Shown piece by piece: positions 41,022 through 49,032 of a stretch of 64,000 nt of DNA (position 1 is the first letter of the stretch; every line of letters begins with the position of its first letter). The notes beneath the pieces are model-generated. The model was not told where the DNA came from, did no database searches, and worked only from the letters and a program-made list of their open reading frames with translations. Source of the stretch: Sphingobium arseniciresistens (GTDB taxonomy: Bacteria; Pseudomonadota; Alphaproteobacteria; Sphingomonadales; Sphingomonadaceae); assembly GCA_029167225.1 (NCBI GenBank), contig JARFNK010000019.1, positions 40,749 through 104,748 on the forward strand, in the 5' to 3' direction. The translations under genes were made by a program, and so were the position numbers.

Positions 41022-42002
41022 ATGACGAAGATCAACCGCAGCGTCCGCCCATTCACCGACATCGCCGAATTCATCGCGCAGGAGACAGCGGCCGCCGCCG
41101 ACGATTTCCACGCCGCCTTCGCTTCCAATCTCGAGGGCATCCGCATCGGGCGCGATGAGGAGGAGATGGCGACCGACATGCCCGATCCTAGGGAAGCGCA
41201 GCTCGCCGTCGAACTCATTGTCACGACGCTCTTCGACGTGCTGCGGGACAGCCGGTTGCAGCCTGCCGCCGAACGTCTCGCATGGGGGATCGTCAACAGT
41301 TTCCATCATGTCGCCGACCAGTGGGCGGGCCAAGCCGACAAGGCGACGCGCGATGTGCAGGACCTGCTACAGCGCGCCGACGGCAGCGAAATCCACGCCG
41401 TCGAACTCGAGCAGGCGCGCGACAATCTCGAATTTCTCGACGAAGCCACCGACGCCCTGCGGTGCATGCGCGACCATGCCGCCGACGTCTTCCACACCGA
41501 AACCGGACGGCCGTGGTCCGCGCCGAAGGGGTCGCTGGTGTCGAGCAAGCGCACTGCCTCGGTTATCGCCGCCACCGATTTCCTTGCCGCCCGCCGCCAG
41601 CGCCGCACCGACGCACACAACCCGCAAGGACCCATCGTGATCTTCTCAGGCGGGGCCGACACGTGGTTCGACAAGCGCCTCATCTGGGGGAAGCTCGACG
41701 AAGCGAAAGCGCGAAACCCGATGATGCTGCTGGCGACCACCGCACAGGACAAGGGGTGCGACGCCATGGCCGCAGCGTGGGCAGCCTCCCGCAAGGTGAA
41801 GCTCATCACATTCCGCCTCAGCGCAAAGCTGGGCAAGCGGGCGGGGTTCGTGCGCAACGAGCAGATGGTGGGCCTCCGACCCGTCGAAGCGCTGGTCTGC
41901 GAAGGGTCGGGACTGCAATCCCACCTCGCGCGTCTCGTCAAGGAGAAGCGTATCCCGGCGCGGTTCGTCAGGCTCAGCGATCAGGAATGGGAAGCGCAAT
42001 GA
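41022..42002 (+). CDS. DUF2493 (SLOG) family protein, copy 2
   Basis: 326 residues, parallel to copy 1 along its length: FTDIAEFIAQETAAAADDFH, ELIVTTLFDVLRDSRLQPAA, EATDALRCMRDHAADVFHTE, then the SLOG domain GPIVIFSGGADTWFDKRLIW, MMLLATTAQDKGCDAMAAAW, VKLITFRLSAKLGKRAGFVR and VGLRPVEALVCEG. AGGAGG precedes the ATG by six bases. The nucleotide-binding loop differs between copies (FSGGADT here, ASGHAEW in copy 1), which suggests different ligands. A terminator follows. Confidence 0.85.
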   Translation: MTKINRSVRPFTDIAEFIAQETAAAADDFHAAFASNLEGIRIGRDEEEMATDMPDPREAQLAVELIVTTLFDVLRDSRLQPAAERLAWGIVNSFHHVADQWAGQADKATRDVQDLLQRADGSEIHAVELEQARDNLEFLDEATDALRCMRDHAADVFHTETGRPWSAPKGSLVSSKRTASVIAATDFLAARRQRRTDAHNPQGPIVIFSGGADTWFDKRLIWGKLDEAKARNPMMLLATTAQDKGCDAMAAAWAASRKVKLITFRLSAKLGKRAGFVRNEQMVGLRPVEALVCEGSGLQSHLARLVKEKRIPARFVRLSDQEWEAQ

Positions 42003-42011
42003 GCTTGCCAA

Positions 42012-42050
42012 GAGGATCGGTCCGGTTCGCCGGGCCGGTCCTCATTTCTT
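42012..42050 (+). terminator. Intrinsic terminator after DUF2493 copy 2
   Basis: GAGGATCGGTCCGG pairs with CCGGGCCGGTCCTC (two G-U pairs) across a TTCG loop, followed by ATTTCTTT. Confidence 0.8.
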
Positions 42051-42080
42051 TCTTCGCGTGTAGCACTCGCCCCCGCTCAG

Positions 42081-42186
42081 GGACCCGCAGGCGGGTCCGT
42101 CGCGGGGCCGATGCGGAACCGCCAGGGCGGTCCCGGCCTCCTGCGCGCGGCTTCGCCGTGCTCGTCGCAGGGACACCCTTCGGGTG
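42081..42186. repeat. Cluster of four short hairpins
   Basis: GGACCCGC-AG-GCGGGTCC (42081-42098), ACCGCC-AG-GGCGGT (42118-42131), CGGC-TTC-GCCG (42148-42158) and CACCC-TTC-GGGTG (42174-42186), in the leader of the SLOG-like gene at 42284. Two have AG loops and two have TTC loops. No gene lies here. They may form a structured 5' leader; the role is unknown. Confidence 0.55.
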
Positions 42187-42283
42187 CGGTTTCGGCGGGG
42201 ATGGTTGAGGCGGCAAGGTCCGGTTTCGCCGCACAGAGGAGAGGAGGGTGGGGACATTTGGTTCATTCGAGGAGATTAAAGCC

Positions 42284-42796
42284 ATGTCCAAGGATATCCC
42301 TTCACACCTCTCCGGTTCGGCCGTCTTCATTTCAGGATCACTGTCCATTACCGGACTCCCCGAGCCTGTCACCGAGCGTATCGGCGGTATCGTCGAGCGC
42401 GCGCTTCCTGTCCTGATCGGGGATGCGCGCGGCGCGGATCGGGCAGTTCAACGCTACCTCTCGGACCGCGATGTCGATGCCGTCACGGTCTATTGCTCCG
42501 GCGAGGGACCACGCAACAATGTAGGCGAATGGCCGGTTCGGAACATTCCCTCATCCGCGAGAAAAGGCACTGCCGCCTACCACGCCCCGAAGGATGCGGC
42601 CATGGCGCAAGATGCGTCCTGCGGGTTCGTGATCTGGGACGGTCGCAGTCGGGGAAGCCTCGCCAATATCCACCGACTGGCAGCGCGCCGGTGCTTCATT
42701 CTCATCTGGTTTGGACCCGAAGAGCGGTTCGTCACGCTCCGATCGGATTCCGACAGGGACAGCTTTCTCGAGGCACATCCCTGCCGGAATCTGTGA
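42284..42796 (+). CDS. SLOG-like protein
   Basis: 170 residues: SGSAVFISGSLSITGLPEPV (Rossmann first strand and loop), ALPVLIGDARGADRAVQRYL (GDARGAD, the common SLOG/DUF2493 nucleotide-loop motif), AVTVYCSGEGPRNNVGEWPV, and AMAQDASCGFVIWDGRSRGS. The single-domain layout differs from the two-domain copies upstream. Family members bind nucleotides and may act as signal sensors or nucleotide hydrolases. AGGAGA precedes the ATG at 42284. Convergent with the small leftward gene at 42812. Confidence 0.78.
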   Translation: MSKDIPSHLSGSAVFISGSLSITGLPEPVTERIGGIVERALPVLIGDARGADRAVQRYLSDRDVDAVTVYCSGEGPRNNVGEWPVRNIPSSARKGTAAYHAPKDAAMAQDASCGFVIWDGRSRGSLANIHRLAARRCFILIWFGPEERFVTLRSDSDRDSFLEAHPCRNL

Positions 42797-42811
42797 TTGC
42801 CTGCGGCGCAA

Positions 42812-43054
42812 TCAGGTCGCAGCAGGCAATCCCCTGAGCGCCGTGAGCGCAGCACTGCCGCCAACCCGGATCGCCTGCGTGAGAAGCTCACGGAAGTCCT
42901 TTTCCGTGAGCCTTTCCACCGGCATCTCCGCTATCGTTACGGCATATTTACCTCGTAAGGCACGACGCGCGTTTTCCAGCTCATCGCTGATCTTGCGCTG
43001 ACGTGCTTCCAGATCGGCGAGCCGATCCCGTTCCGTCATCTTCGGCATTTCCAT
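42812..43054 (-). CDS. Small coiled-coil protein (TraD/DUF6437-like)
   Basis: 80 residues: MEMPKMTERDRLADLEARQR and KISDELENARRALRGKYAVT form a coiled coil, and LTEKDFRELLTQAIRVGGSA a terminal helix. It resembles the short TraD/TraC-type proteins beside relaxase genes on alphaproteobacterial elements, now partly called DUF6437 (from memory). No relaxase lies in the window, so the transfer role is uncertain. A second possible start is MTERDRLADLE. Confidence 0.65.
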   Translation of the reverse strand: MEMPKMTERDRLADLEARQRKISDELENARRALRGKYAVTIAEMPVERLTEKDFRELLTQAIRVGGSAALTALRGLPAAT

Positions 43055-43245
43055 CGTCCTTCCCCGATGGCCTGCCCGTCACCTGTAACTGTGCCACATT
43101 GACGGACCAGCGCAAGCTGGGATTGCCGCTTCCTGCGGAAACGGCGGGGCGTCACGCCTGGCTACTCCTTTCGATCTTCCACCGATCCATTCCGTCCACC
43201 GGCCCGCGGTGCCTGTCGCCTGCGGTCCCGTCCAAGGAGGCTTCC

Positions 43246-43593
43246 ATGCTTGCCATCGAACCCGATTACGACCGTTTCGTCGAAACCCATGAACCTCAAT
43301 ATTTCCATGCGCAGGCGAGAGGATTCGCGCTCATCCGCAAGATCGAGCGACACCTCAAGAGCGCCAATTCCTACGCTGGCCAGTATTACGGCTACACCGA
43401 TCACGAGACCGGCGATGTCGTGATTACCGGCGAGTGCGACGAGGAATACGAAGCCGAATGGAACAAGGCTTCGGAGCTTGCCCGCATGGCCGCCCGCTCC
43501 AATGCGTATTGGATTATTCGGGCGCAGGGCCGGGACGACGAGGCGGCGATGCTCATCCATGAAGCGTACGCGCAAGCCGCCGGGCAAGGCTAA
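43246..43593 (+). CDS. Conserved element protein, unknown
   Basis: 115 residues beginning MLAIEPDYDRFVETHEPQYF. Acidic with a helix-rich centre: ARGFALIRKIERHLKSANSY then YYGYTDHETGDVVITGECDE. No domain recognised. AAGGAGG lies five bases before the ATG, and a strong terminator follows. Confidence 0.7.
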   Translation: MLAIEPDYDRFVETHEPQYFHAQARGFALIRKIERHLKSANSYAGQYYGYTDHETGDVVITGECDEEYEAEWNKASELARMAARSNAYWIIRAQGRDDEAAMLIHEAYAQAAGQG

Positions 43594-43602
43594 TTGCACC
43601 TC

Positions 43603-43634
43603 GGGATCGGGCCTGACGCCCGGTCCCTTTTTTT
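43603..43634 (+). terminator. Intrinsic terminator
   Basis: GGGATCGGGC pairs with GCCCGGTCCC (one G-U) across a 5-base loop, followed by seven T. Confidence 0.92.
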
Positions 43635-43655
43635 GTATTTGGGGAGACCCCACCC

Positions 43656-43835
43656 ATGATCGACATTCCTCAAACCATCATGCCGATGCGCTCTGTAGAT
43701 TTGCAGCAAGAGTGCCCCGCGCCTGCCGGTGCGAGGCTGCGCAGCGCGAGCGCGCTGCGTAAGGCGGGACGCACGGCGCGAGGCCGTTTTGTAATGGACC
43801 CTACGCACGGGTGCTGCGGGCGCATTAGCTTGTAA
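43656..43835 (+). CDS. Short open frame, doubtful
   Basis: 59 residues: MIDIPQTIMPMRSVDLQQEC then PAPAGARLRSASALRKAGRT and RFVMDPTHGCCGRISL. It follows a GGGGAG sequence at eight bases. The composition is basic with three Cys, not obviously a domain. It could be a real small protein, but nothing else supports it. The rest of the 43594-44071 gap holds the terminator and the direct repeats listed separately. Confidence 0.3.
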   Translation: MIDIPQTIMPMRSVDLQQECPAPAGARLRSASALRKAGRTARGRFVMDPTHGCCGRISL

Positions 43836-43853
43836 AAACAAGGATATATGGCC

Positions 43854-43970
43854 GTGATACGCGTCTTACGCCGATCCAGAAGGCTGTAGTACGCGGACCA
43901 CGACGCCGACGAAGGCAGTCCTATCCCGTTGAGTTACCTTGAAATATCTTGTGGTACGCGTCATACGCGG
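43854..43970. repeat. Three GTRRTACGCG direct repeats
   Basis: GTGATACGCG at 43854, GTAGTACGCG at 43886 and GTGGTACGCG at 43951: starts 32 and 65 bases apart, i.e. a period near 32.4 bases (about three helical turns) with the third period skipped. Copies 1 and 3 extend to 20 bases with 17 matches (GTGATACGCGTCTTACGCCG and GTGGTACGCGTCATACGCGG). They lie in the 240 bases before the gene at 44072 and could be an operator, a partition site or an iteron remnant. Confidence 0.55.
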
Positions 43971-44071
43971 TTTCAGGATCTGTTCGACCGCCACCTTCAT
44001 CAAAAAGGCTGGACTCGCTGCTGCATGCCCGAAATCATGGTCTCCTCGCTCCAGCACGAAGGACATCACCC

Positions 44072-44398
44072 ATGGCTGAGTTGAACGAGGAGTACATCAG
44101 CGAACTTCGTCGGGCGGTGGTCAAGGCCATCTGCGAAGTATCGGCGGAAAGGCAACAATCCAATGCGGCGGGGAAGGGCGACACCCTTTATATCGGCTCG
44201 GCCGAAGTTTGTCAGATGCTCACGCTTCTCCTGACTGAATTTCTGGAAGGGGTCCCCGATCTCGATACGCCCGGCAATGTTCGGCGTATGGCGGACATCG
44301 TGGCCAAAAAGATCAGATTGGGGATCGGCGAGATCCGGCGGCACCGCCAGGAGACAGGCGGAGAACCGTTGCCGTCGATCATCATCAGAGGCAACTGA
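44072..44398 (+). CDS. Small conserved protein, unknown
   Basis: 108 residues: MAELNEEYISELRRAVVKAI, GSAEVCQMLTLLLTEFLEGV, VRRMADIVAKKIRLGIGEIR. All helical, perhaps dimerising. No family recognised. AAGGA lies before the ATG at 44072, about 8 bases away. It is convergent with the HNH nuclease gene and ends 30 bases before it. The repeats upstream may be its regulatory site. Confidence 0.65.
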   Translation: MAELNEEYISELRRAVVKAICEVSAERQQSNAAGKGDTLYIGSAEVCQMLTLLLTEFLEGVPDLDTPGNVRRMADIVAKKIRLGIGEIRRHRQETGGEPLPSIIIRGN

Positions 44399-44428
44399 CC
44401 CTCACAATCCGGCCCGATTTCCTGTCGT

Positions 44429-45268
44429 TCACAGAAATGCCGGCAAATCCTCGTTCGTTAAATAATCGATTAGGGCCGGATTGCGTGTGACCGCGTCGTA
44501 GAAGAGGTGGTGCCAGCTATTGGCGGTGGGATGTGCATGCCCCTCCTGCCACGCCGCGATGTTGTCGACGACGACAAGTCCCTTTGATCGCATCTTGCTG
44601 ACATTTCGCAACAGGCGGCGATGCTCGTTTCGGAAGAAGCGGATGTAGCGTCGCGCAACCTCGAGCTCCCGAATATGCGTGGTCACCAGCGCCGTCTCTT
44701 CGGCGGTCAAGTCGGGATGGGGCGTCAGGCTGAAGGTCGGCGTCGCAAAGGGCGCGGCGATTTCCAGCTGCAAAATCTGGGGCAGCGAGAAGGCGTCGAA
44801 ATAGGGATGGATGAAAAAGCGCGGGGACACGGCGTTCCCGGTTTTTTCCTTCTTCCGTCGCTGGCAAGGATCGCACATTGGGGTCAGATTGGCTGGCGTG
44901 ATCGCGAATTGGGGATAGCGCCCCTTTGGCAGATAGTGGTCCAGCGTTTCCGGGGGTGTGGGGCTACCGCACGCCGGACAGATGTCGAGGTCGTGATCTC
45001 GAAGGGCCTCGAGCATGGCGCCCTGCGCCGAACCCTCGGCGGGGTGGCTATAGAGGTTCTTGAACGCCCCTCCCTTAGCTTCGGCAGCGGGCCAGGTCTG
45101 CACCTGCGCCGGGGACCCTCCATGGGCGATATACACGCCAACCCGCACCTTCCACTCGGCGGCGATCAATTGGAAGAAACTCTTGTTAGGTTCCTTGGTC
45201 CGCTCCGCCACGACCGCATCGATCAACGCGAGGCAGTCGGCGCCCGGCACGGGCAAAAGCATTACCAT
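44429..45268 (-). CDS. HNH endonuclease, PtuB-like partner of the AAA ATPase
   Basis: 279 residues. The HNH site is CPACGSPTPPETLDHYLPKG followed by RYPQFAITPANLTPMCDPC and QRRKKEKTG: two CxxC pairs holding zinc around D-H and N-x-x-P motifs, as in PtuB-type and retron-linked HNH nucleases. The first 120 residues (DCLALIDAVVAERTKEPNKS, EWKVRVGVYIAHGGSPAQVQ) have an unknown fold; the last 100 are helical (EVARRYIRFFRNEHRRLLRN). The gene starts within the ATPase stop (ATGGTAATG), so translation is coupled; ATG 45268 or 45262 may be used. It probably cuts invading nucleic acid when the ATPase is triggered. Confidence 0.82.
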   Translation of the reverse strand: MVMLLPVPGADCLALIDAVVAERTKEPNKSFFQLIAAEWKVRVGVYIAHGGSPAQVQTWPAAEAKGGAFKNLYSHPAEGSAQGAMLEALRDHDLDICPACGSPTPPETLDHYLPKGRYPQFAITPANLTPMCDPCQRRKKEKTGNAVSPRFFIHPYFDAFSLPQILQLEIAAPFATPTFSLTPHPDLTAEETALVTTHIRELEVARRYIRFFRNEHRRLLRNVSKMRSKGLVVVDNIAAWQEGHAHPTANSWHHLFYDAVTRNPALIDYLTNEDLPAFL

Positions 45269-46971
45269 CCTTCGCGCTCCATCCCTTGAATCTGGATGGC
45301 GAGTTCCTCGTTGATATCCTTGCCGAGGGCCTCGATCAGGGCTTCGGCGGACCCCAGTTCCTCGAGCTTCTCGGTTATCCATCGCTCGAAAGGCTTCGAC
45401 GCTTCGCTGTCGCCGAACACATAGGAACTGATCCTTTGCATGTCGCCACCAAAGGTCTGAAAGGGCGGTGTCCGAATCGACAACCCGTCCTTTGTCCGCG
45501 CCATCACATGCACGCAGTCGGTGGGAATTTCTCGCACGGTGACCAGCGAATGGGTGGCCAGCAGCGCCTTGGAATTGAACCGGTCGAGGATGGTCTTGAG
45601 CATATCGATGAACTGGATTTCCAGTGTCGGATGCAGAAACAGCTCCGGTTCGTCGATCAGGATCAGGCTATCGCGGCGGATTGCGCCCAGGATATTGATG
45701 ACAATAAAGGAGAACAGTTTCTGGCCCGAGCTCAGTTCAACCATCTCGCCGTCGTGGAAGAAGGTCACGCCATCGGCGGCATTGAGTGCATCGCGGATTT
45801 TGTCGATCTTCAGTTCCTCGATCCGGTCGGAACTGATCGGCACATATCGCTCCCCGTCGACGTCGAACGCGAGATCGTCGAGAAGCCCCGCATCGCTGTA
45901 AAGCCGGCTGGCTCTACCGTCCGGGACGCCGATGTTGACGGTGGCGTAATCGAACGCAAAGGCCGTGCGAAGAACCTTTTCAACGGTCGCCAACTTGTTC
46001 GCCCAGTTGCGCAAGCCCTTGTAGCGCAGATCATCCGTCAGGCAGTCCAGCAGAGATGCGGCGGCGTTCTTCTTGGGCGCCTGGTGGGTAAGCGATATTC
46101 CGCCAAGCTTCCCTTTTGTCCTGCTGATCGAACGCCCGCGAAAGCCGAAATACCGGTAGACTTCCTTATCCTGAAGCTCGTGCGCCTCCAGGTCCACCGG
46201 AAAACGCTCGAAGGGGCTGTAGGAGACGACGACGATCTGACTGAGGTTTGGCTTTTCGACAAATCCGATGTCACGCTCGTCCTTTTTGCGACCGTCGTCG
46301 AGCCAATCCTGCACCAATTGATGCAGGAGTTGTGATTTGCCGACTCCATTGGGACCGATCAGTACGTTAACGCTATGGGGCAGCAACCCGCGCTGGCTGA
46401 ACTTCAAATTGAGTGTGGAAAGCGCGCCGTACACGTCGTTGAAGCGGAAGCCCAGGTCGAGCACCGCCATCGAGGCCGCAGCGAAAATCTTCCATCCGTC
46501 CAGATAGGATTTGATCTCACCGCGCTCGCGCTGGAGGGATTTACGGAAGGCCTGGGTATCGATCAACGCAAGCGCGTCGGGATCTTGCTCTACATAAACA
46601 AGGTAGCTTGCGTCTCGCAATTGCTGGGCTGCCTGCTTTGCCGCTGCCTCGCCAAGACGGTCGCGCAATTGCTCATAAAAACTGATCTCACCCGGCAGTG
46701 ACAGATACCGCGTGCCCGGTATCGGAAAAATTCCGTTCCACCCTTCCTCGCGCAGCTTATCGAGCTCGCGTTCGCTGGAATCGGCGCCCTCCAGCATCAA
46801 TTTCAGATTTCCCAGTTCGAGCCTTTTGCCCTCGATGCGGCAAGTCGTGGCGAACGTGGTCTTGTTGCCATAATCATCCCAATTGTCCGCGAGCAACTCC
46901 AGGACATCGCCCTCCATGTCGGGAGCAGGGGTAACCCGTCGGCTCTTGCGGCCGAGATATACGATCTTCAT
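45262..46971 (-). CDS. AAA (SMC/OLD-like) ATPase with N-terminal extension, PtuA-like
   Basis: 569 residues. After about 210 residues of unknown fold (MKIVYLGRKSRRVTPAPDME; LPGEISFYEQLRDRLGEAAA) comes an ABC-type ATPase: Walker A NVLIGPNGVGKSQLLHQLVQ, signature-like VELSSGQKLFSFIVINIL, Walker B LILIDEPELFLHPTLEIQF and the H-loop ALLATHSLVTVREIP. There is no Toprim domain, which separates it from OLD nucleases; the nuclease is supplied by the overlapping HNH gene, the Septu arrangement. The N-terminal part is longer than I expect for PtuA and may be a sensor. The ATG at 46971 follows GGGG by six bases; 46983 is possible. Confidence 0.85.
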   Translation of the reverse strand: MKIVYLGRKSRRVTPAPDMEGDVLELLADNWDDYGNKTTFATTCRIEGKRLELGNLKLMLEGADSSERELDKLREEGWNGIFPIPGTRYLSLPGEISFYEQLRDRLGEAAAKQAAQQLRDASYLVYVEQDPDALALIDTQAFRKSLQRERGEIKSYLDGWKIFAAASMAVLDLGFRFNDVYGALSTLNLKFSQRGLLPHSVNVLIGPNGVGKSQLLHQLVQDWLDDGRKKDERDIGFVEKPNLSQIVVVSYSPFERFPVDLEAHELQDKEVYRYFGFRGRSISRTKGKLGGISLTHQAPKKNAAASLLDCLTDDLRYKGLRNWANKLATVEKVLRTAFAFDYATVNIGVPDGRASRLYSDAGLLDDLAFDVDGERYVPISSDRIEELKIDKIRDALNAADGVTFFHDGEMVELSSGQKLFSFIVINILGAIRRDSLILIDEPELFLHPTLEIQFIDMLKTILDRFNSKALLATHSLVTVREIPTDCVHVMARTKDGLSIRTPPFQTFGGDMQRISSYVFGDSEASKPFERWITEKLEELGSAEALIEALGKDINEELAIQIQGMEREGW

Positions 46972-47038
46972 TGCATGCCCCATCCCATAGTATCTCAGGC
47001 ATCGATTTATCCGACCCGGTCATTATGCCGGAGCGCTC

Positions 47039-47671
47039 TTATAAGGCTTGCGCCTGTCGGAGCAGGTCGATCGCGGCTTCTCTCGTCACGATCCCCGTGT
47101 AGCGCGCAATATTGCCGCAAAACCCTCCCACTCGCCCTTCGCGCTCAACTTGCGCGACCAGAGGGACCTGCGCGATCGATCCGTCTGCATGGATCACACT
47201 CGCCTCTGCCGTGATCCGGACCCTGTTCTTGCAGATGGTCGCCAGGTCACTCTTTCCCATGCAGCGCAGAACGGTCGAGCCCGACAGGAGGCGCAGCGTG
47301 ACCGACGGTTTACCAGTTGACGCGGCTTTTCCATCCGCTGCCCCGTTCGCGACCGTCACCAAATCTTGGAGCAACACGGAGACCGGGTTCTCGATGTGAT
47401 ACGCCTGGCAGTAGTTGCTGGCGACGATGACGCGGTGATCCGCGGCCGACGTCGCCTCCAGAGCGATAGCGGCGCCGCCGGCCGCGGGTGCGTGCGAGAA
47501 AGGTCCTGGAATGCCTTGATCGGCGGCGGCAGCCTCAATAGCTGTGAGGTCGCTCAAATACTCAACGCTGCGAGCCCCGACTGAACTGGGCAAACAGACG
47601 CCCAGCAAGGCGACCGCAACTATGCCGGCTGCGCGAAGCGGCACGGCATAACGACGTGCGGGAGGCAGCAT
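47039..47671 (-). CDS. Exported small protein, unknown
   Basis: 210 residues with a signal peptide (AAGIVAVALLGVCLPSSVGA, cleaved near GARS). The mature part has four Cys, for example VASNYCQAYH, VLRCMGKSDLATICKNRV and GFCGNIARYT, likely disulfide-bonded, so it is periplasmic or secreted. No domain recognised. It begins four bases after the preceding gene and probably forms a two-gene unit with it, downstream of the HlyC-type gene of the RTX locus. Confidence 0.75.
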   Translation of the reverse strand: MLPPARRYAVPLRAAGIVAVALLGVCLPSSVGARSVEYLSDLTAIEAAAADQGIPGPFSHAPAAGGAAIALEATSAADHRVIVASNYCQAYHIENPVSVLLQDLVTVANGAADGKAASTGKPSVTLRLLSGSTVLRCMGKSDLATICKNRVRITAEASVIHADGSIAQVPLVAQVEREGRVGGFCGNIARYTGIVTREAAIDLLRQAQAL

Positions 47672-47675
47672 GCGA

Positions 47676-48383
47676 TCAGGCTCCCATTTTGGTTGAAGTG
47701 ATCACGCTTGCCTTTTCGCTGGCGACCTTTTCGTCAGCTTTTAGCCGCTTCTTCCAGTCCTTTTTGGTGCTTCCGGTCAGGATGCGCGAGCTCTCAAGTG
47801 CGAATTCCTCGACCAGCTTCTCTCGCACACCCGAGCCCCGCATCGCCAACCCGGCAAGGCCCCCATGGGAATTGACGACCTGGACGTAGAAGTTGCCGAT
47901 CTGCTGCTGCGTGACGGGATCGAGCACCACGACTTCTCCGGAAAGCTCGTCACTGCTCCCAAGCAGCAGGGCCATGCCCGCATTGGCGGTCTTGATGTTC
48001 TCGATCGTGATACGCAGGTTGACCGCCTTGCCACCACGCTCCTGCGTGAGCCCCCATTTCCGGGTAACGTCACGCATCACAAATGGCATCATAGACGAGA
48101 AGGGCAGGGTTGCGTACTGGTCCTGGCTAGGCACCTGGCCGGACGGATCATAGGTAGCCAGGCCCGCCTCGCTCCGCTTCTCGCCAGCCTTCGCGTCCAG
48201 TTCCGTCATCTTGGCGGTGGCAGTGTCGGCGAGGACAACTTCGACCTGATCGACATAGTTCTTGTCGACGATCTCGGGCGGCAATTGCTCGATAACGGTG
48301 CGTTGCCTGGCAACGGCCGGATTAAACGACGCGGGCATGACCACAGCAACGGCAAGTGCCGCCGCAAGCAGAGACTTCTTCAC
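47676..48383 (-). CDS. Exported protein, unknown
   Basis: 235 residues from a GTG that follows GGGGG by six bases. Signal peptide: KKSLLAAALAVAVVMPASFN with cleavage near AVARQ. The mature protein contains VDQVEVVLADTATAKMTELD, a mixed segment with ITIENIKTANAGMALLLGSS, DELSGEVVVLDPVTQQQIGN and a Lys-rich end. It resembles small outer-membrane or periplasmic proteins of unknown role. It precedes the Cys-containing exported protein by four bases. Part of the RTX locus by position. Confidence 0.75.
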   Translation of the reverse strand: MKKSLLAAALAVAVVMPASFNPAVARQRTVIEQLPPEIVDKNYVDQVEVVLADTATAKMTELDAKAGEKRSEAGLATYDPSGQVPSQDQYATLPFSSMMPFVMRDVTRKWGLTQERGGKAVNLRITIENIKTANAGMALLLGSSDELSGEVVVLDPVTQQQIGNFYVQVVNSHGGLAGLAMRGSGVREKLVEEFALESSRILTGSTKKDWKKRLKADEKVASEKASVITSTKMGA

Positions 48384-48488
48384 TATGTACCCCCAAATGA
48401 AACAAAATTTGCCCCGCCCGCCTGTGAGGCCGTCCAGTCGATGACGGCTTTCGGGTAGCGACCGGAGATATGAGTTGAATACAGGACA

Positions 48489-48512
48489 AGCACTCTCCGA
48501 AAGTCGAGTGCT
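48489..48512 (-). terminator. Possible terminator after the acyltransferase gene
   Basis: AGCACTC and GAGTGCT form a 7-base stem with a 10-base loop 10 bases downstream of the HlyC-type stop. Only TTGTCCTGT follows on the minus strand, so termination is moderate at best. Confidence 0.4.
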
Positions 48513-48522
48513 CAACCCTCGA

Positions 48523-49032
48523 CTACCGCGCAGCCTCTTCGACAGCCTGGCGCAAGCGGTCCCCGGCATCCGCAGACACGATCTGAACCGTCCTTTTGCC
48601 GGTGGCTGGATCGGTCTGATGGAAGCGGAATTCCTGGCCCTTGAGCGGGCCACTGATCAGATCGGCAATCATGATCTCCCGCTGCTTGTTCTCCGCATTT
48701 GCGAACGGCGCGATCAGGTCAACCAGCCAGATCTGGTCGCCGCCTTTCCATTCATCAAGGCTCAGCCGGTTCTCCGGTTCGACCATGCCTTTGTCGAGCT
48801 TGGCCGCTGCTGTGGGCGAACATTTCGCCCACAGCGCAAGTCCCACCGGCTGCTGGCCGTCGCGGAACATGTAGAACTGCTCATGCAGGAGCGCTGGCAT
48901 GAGCAGCCACTCGATGTCGGCAATACTGAAACTCCGGTGCAGGGGAGACTGCGTGAGGAGCCAGGTCATTTCCCCGAGGAAATGGCTGACGGTCAATGGC
49001 GCAGCAGTGGTGGTATCCTGTTTCGTATTCAT
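48523..49032 (-). CDS. HlyC-type RTX toxin-activating lysine acyltransferase
   Basis: 169 residues. HlyC family features: LGEMTWLLTQSPLHRSFSIA near the start (the conserved His), IEWLLMPALLHEQFYMFRDG, QPVGLALWAKCSPTAAAKLD, then GGDQIWLVDLIAPFANAENK (catalytic-type Asp) and GQEFRFHQTDPATGK near the end. The enzyme uses acyl-ACP to acylate lysines of an RTX protein. It lies 24 bases after the giant RTX gene and on the same strand; normally hlyC precedes hlyA, so the order is reversed. No type I secretion genes are seen in the window. Confidence 0.88.
   Translation of the reverse strand: MNTKQDTTTAAPLTVSHFLGEMTWLLTQSPLHRSFSIADIEWLLMPALLHEQFYMFRDGQQPVGLALWAKCSPTAAAKLDKGMVEPENRLSLDEWKGGDQIWLVDLIAPFANAENKQREIMIADLISGPLKGQEFRFHQTDPATGKRTVQIVSADAGDRLRQAVEEAAR

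Noticed and set aside
43866-44069. 67-codon minus-strand frame over the direct repeats
   Set aside because: No ribosome site and no domain; it overlaps the likely regulatory region of the plus-strand gene at 44072.
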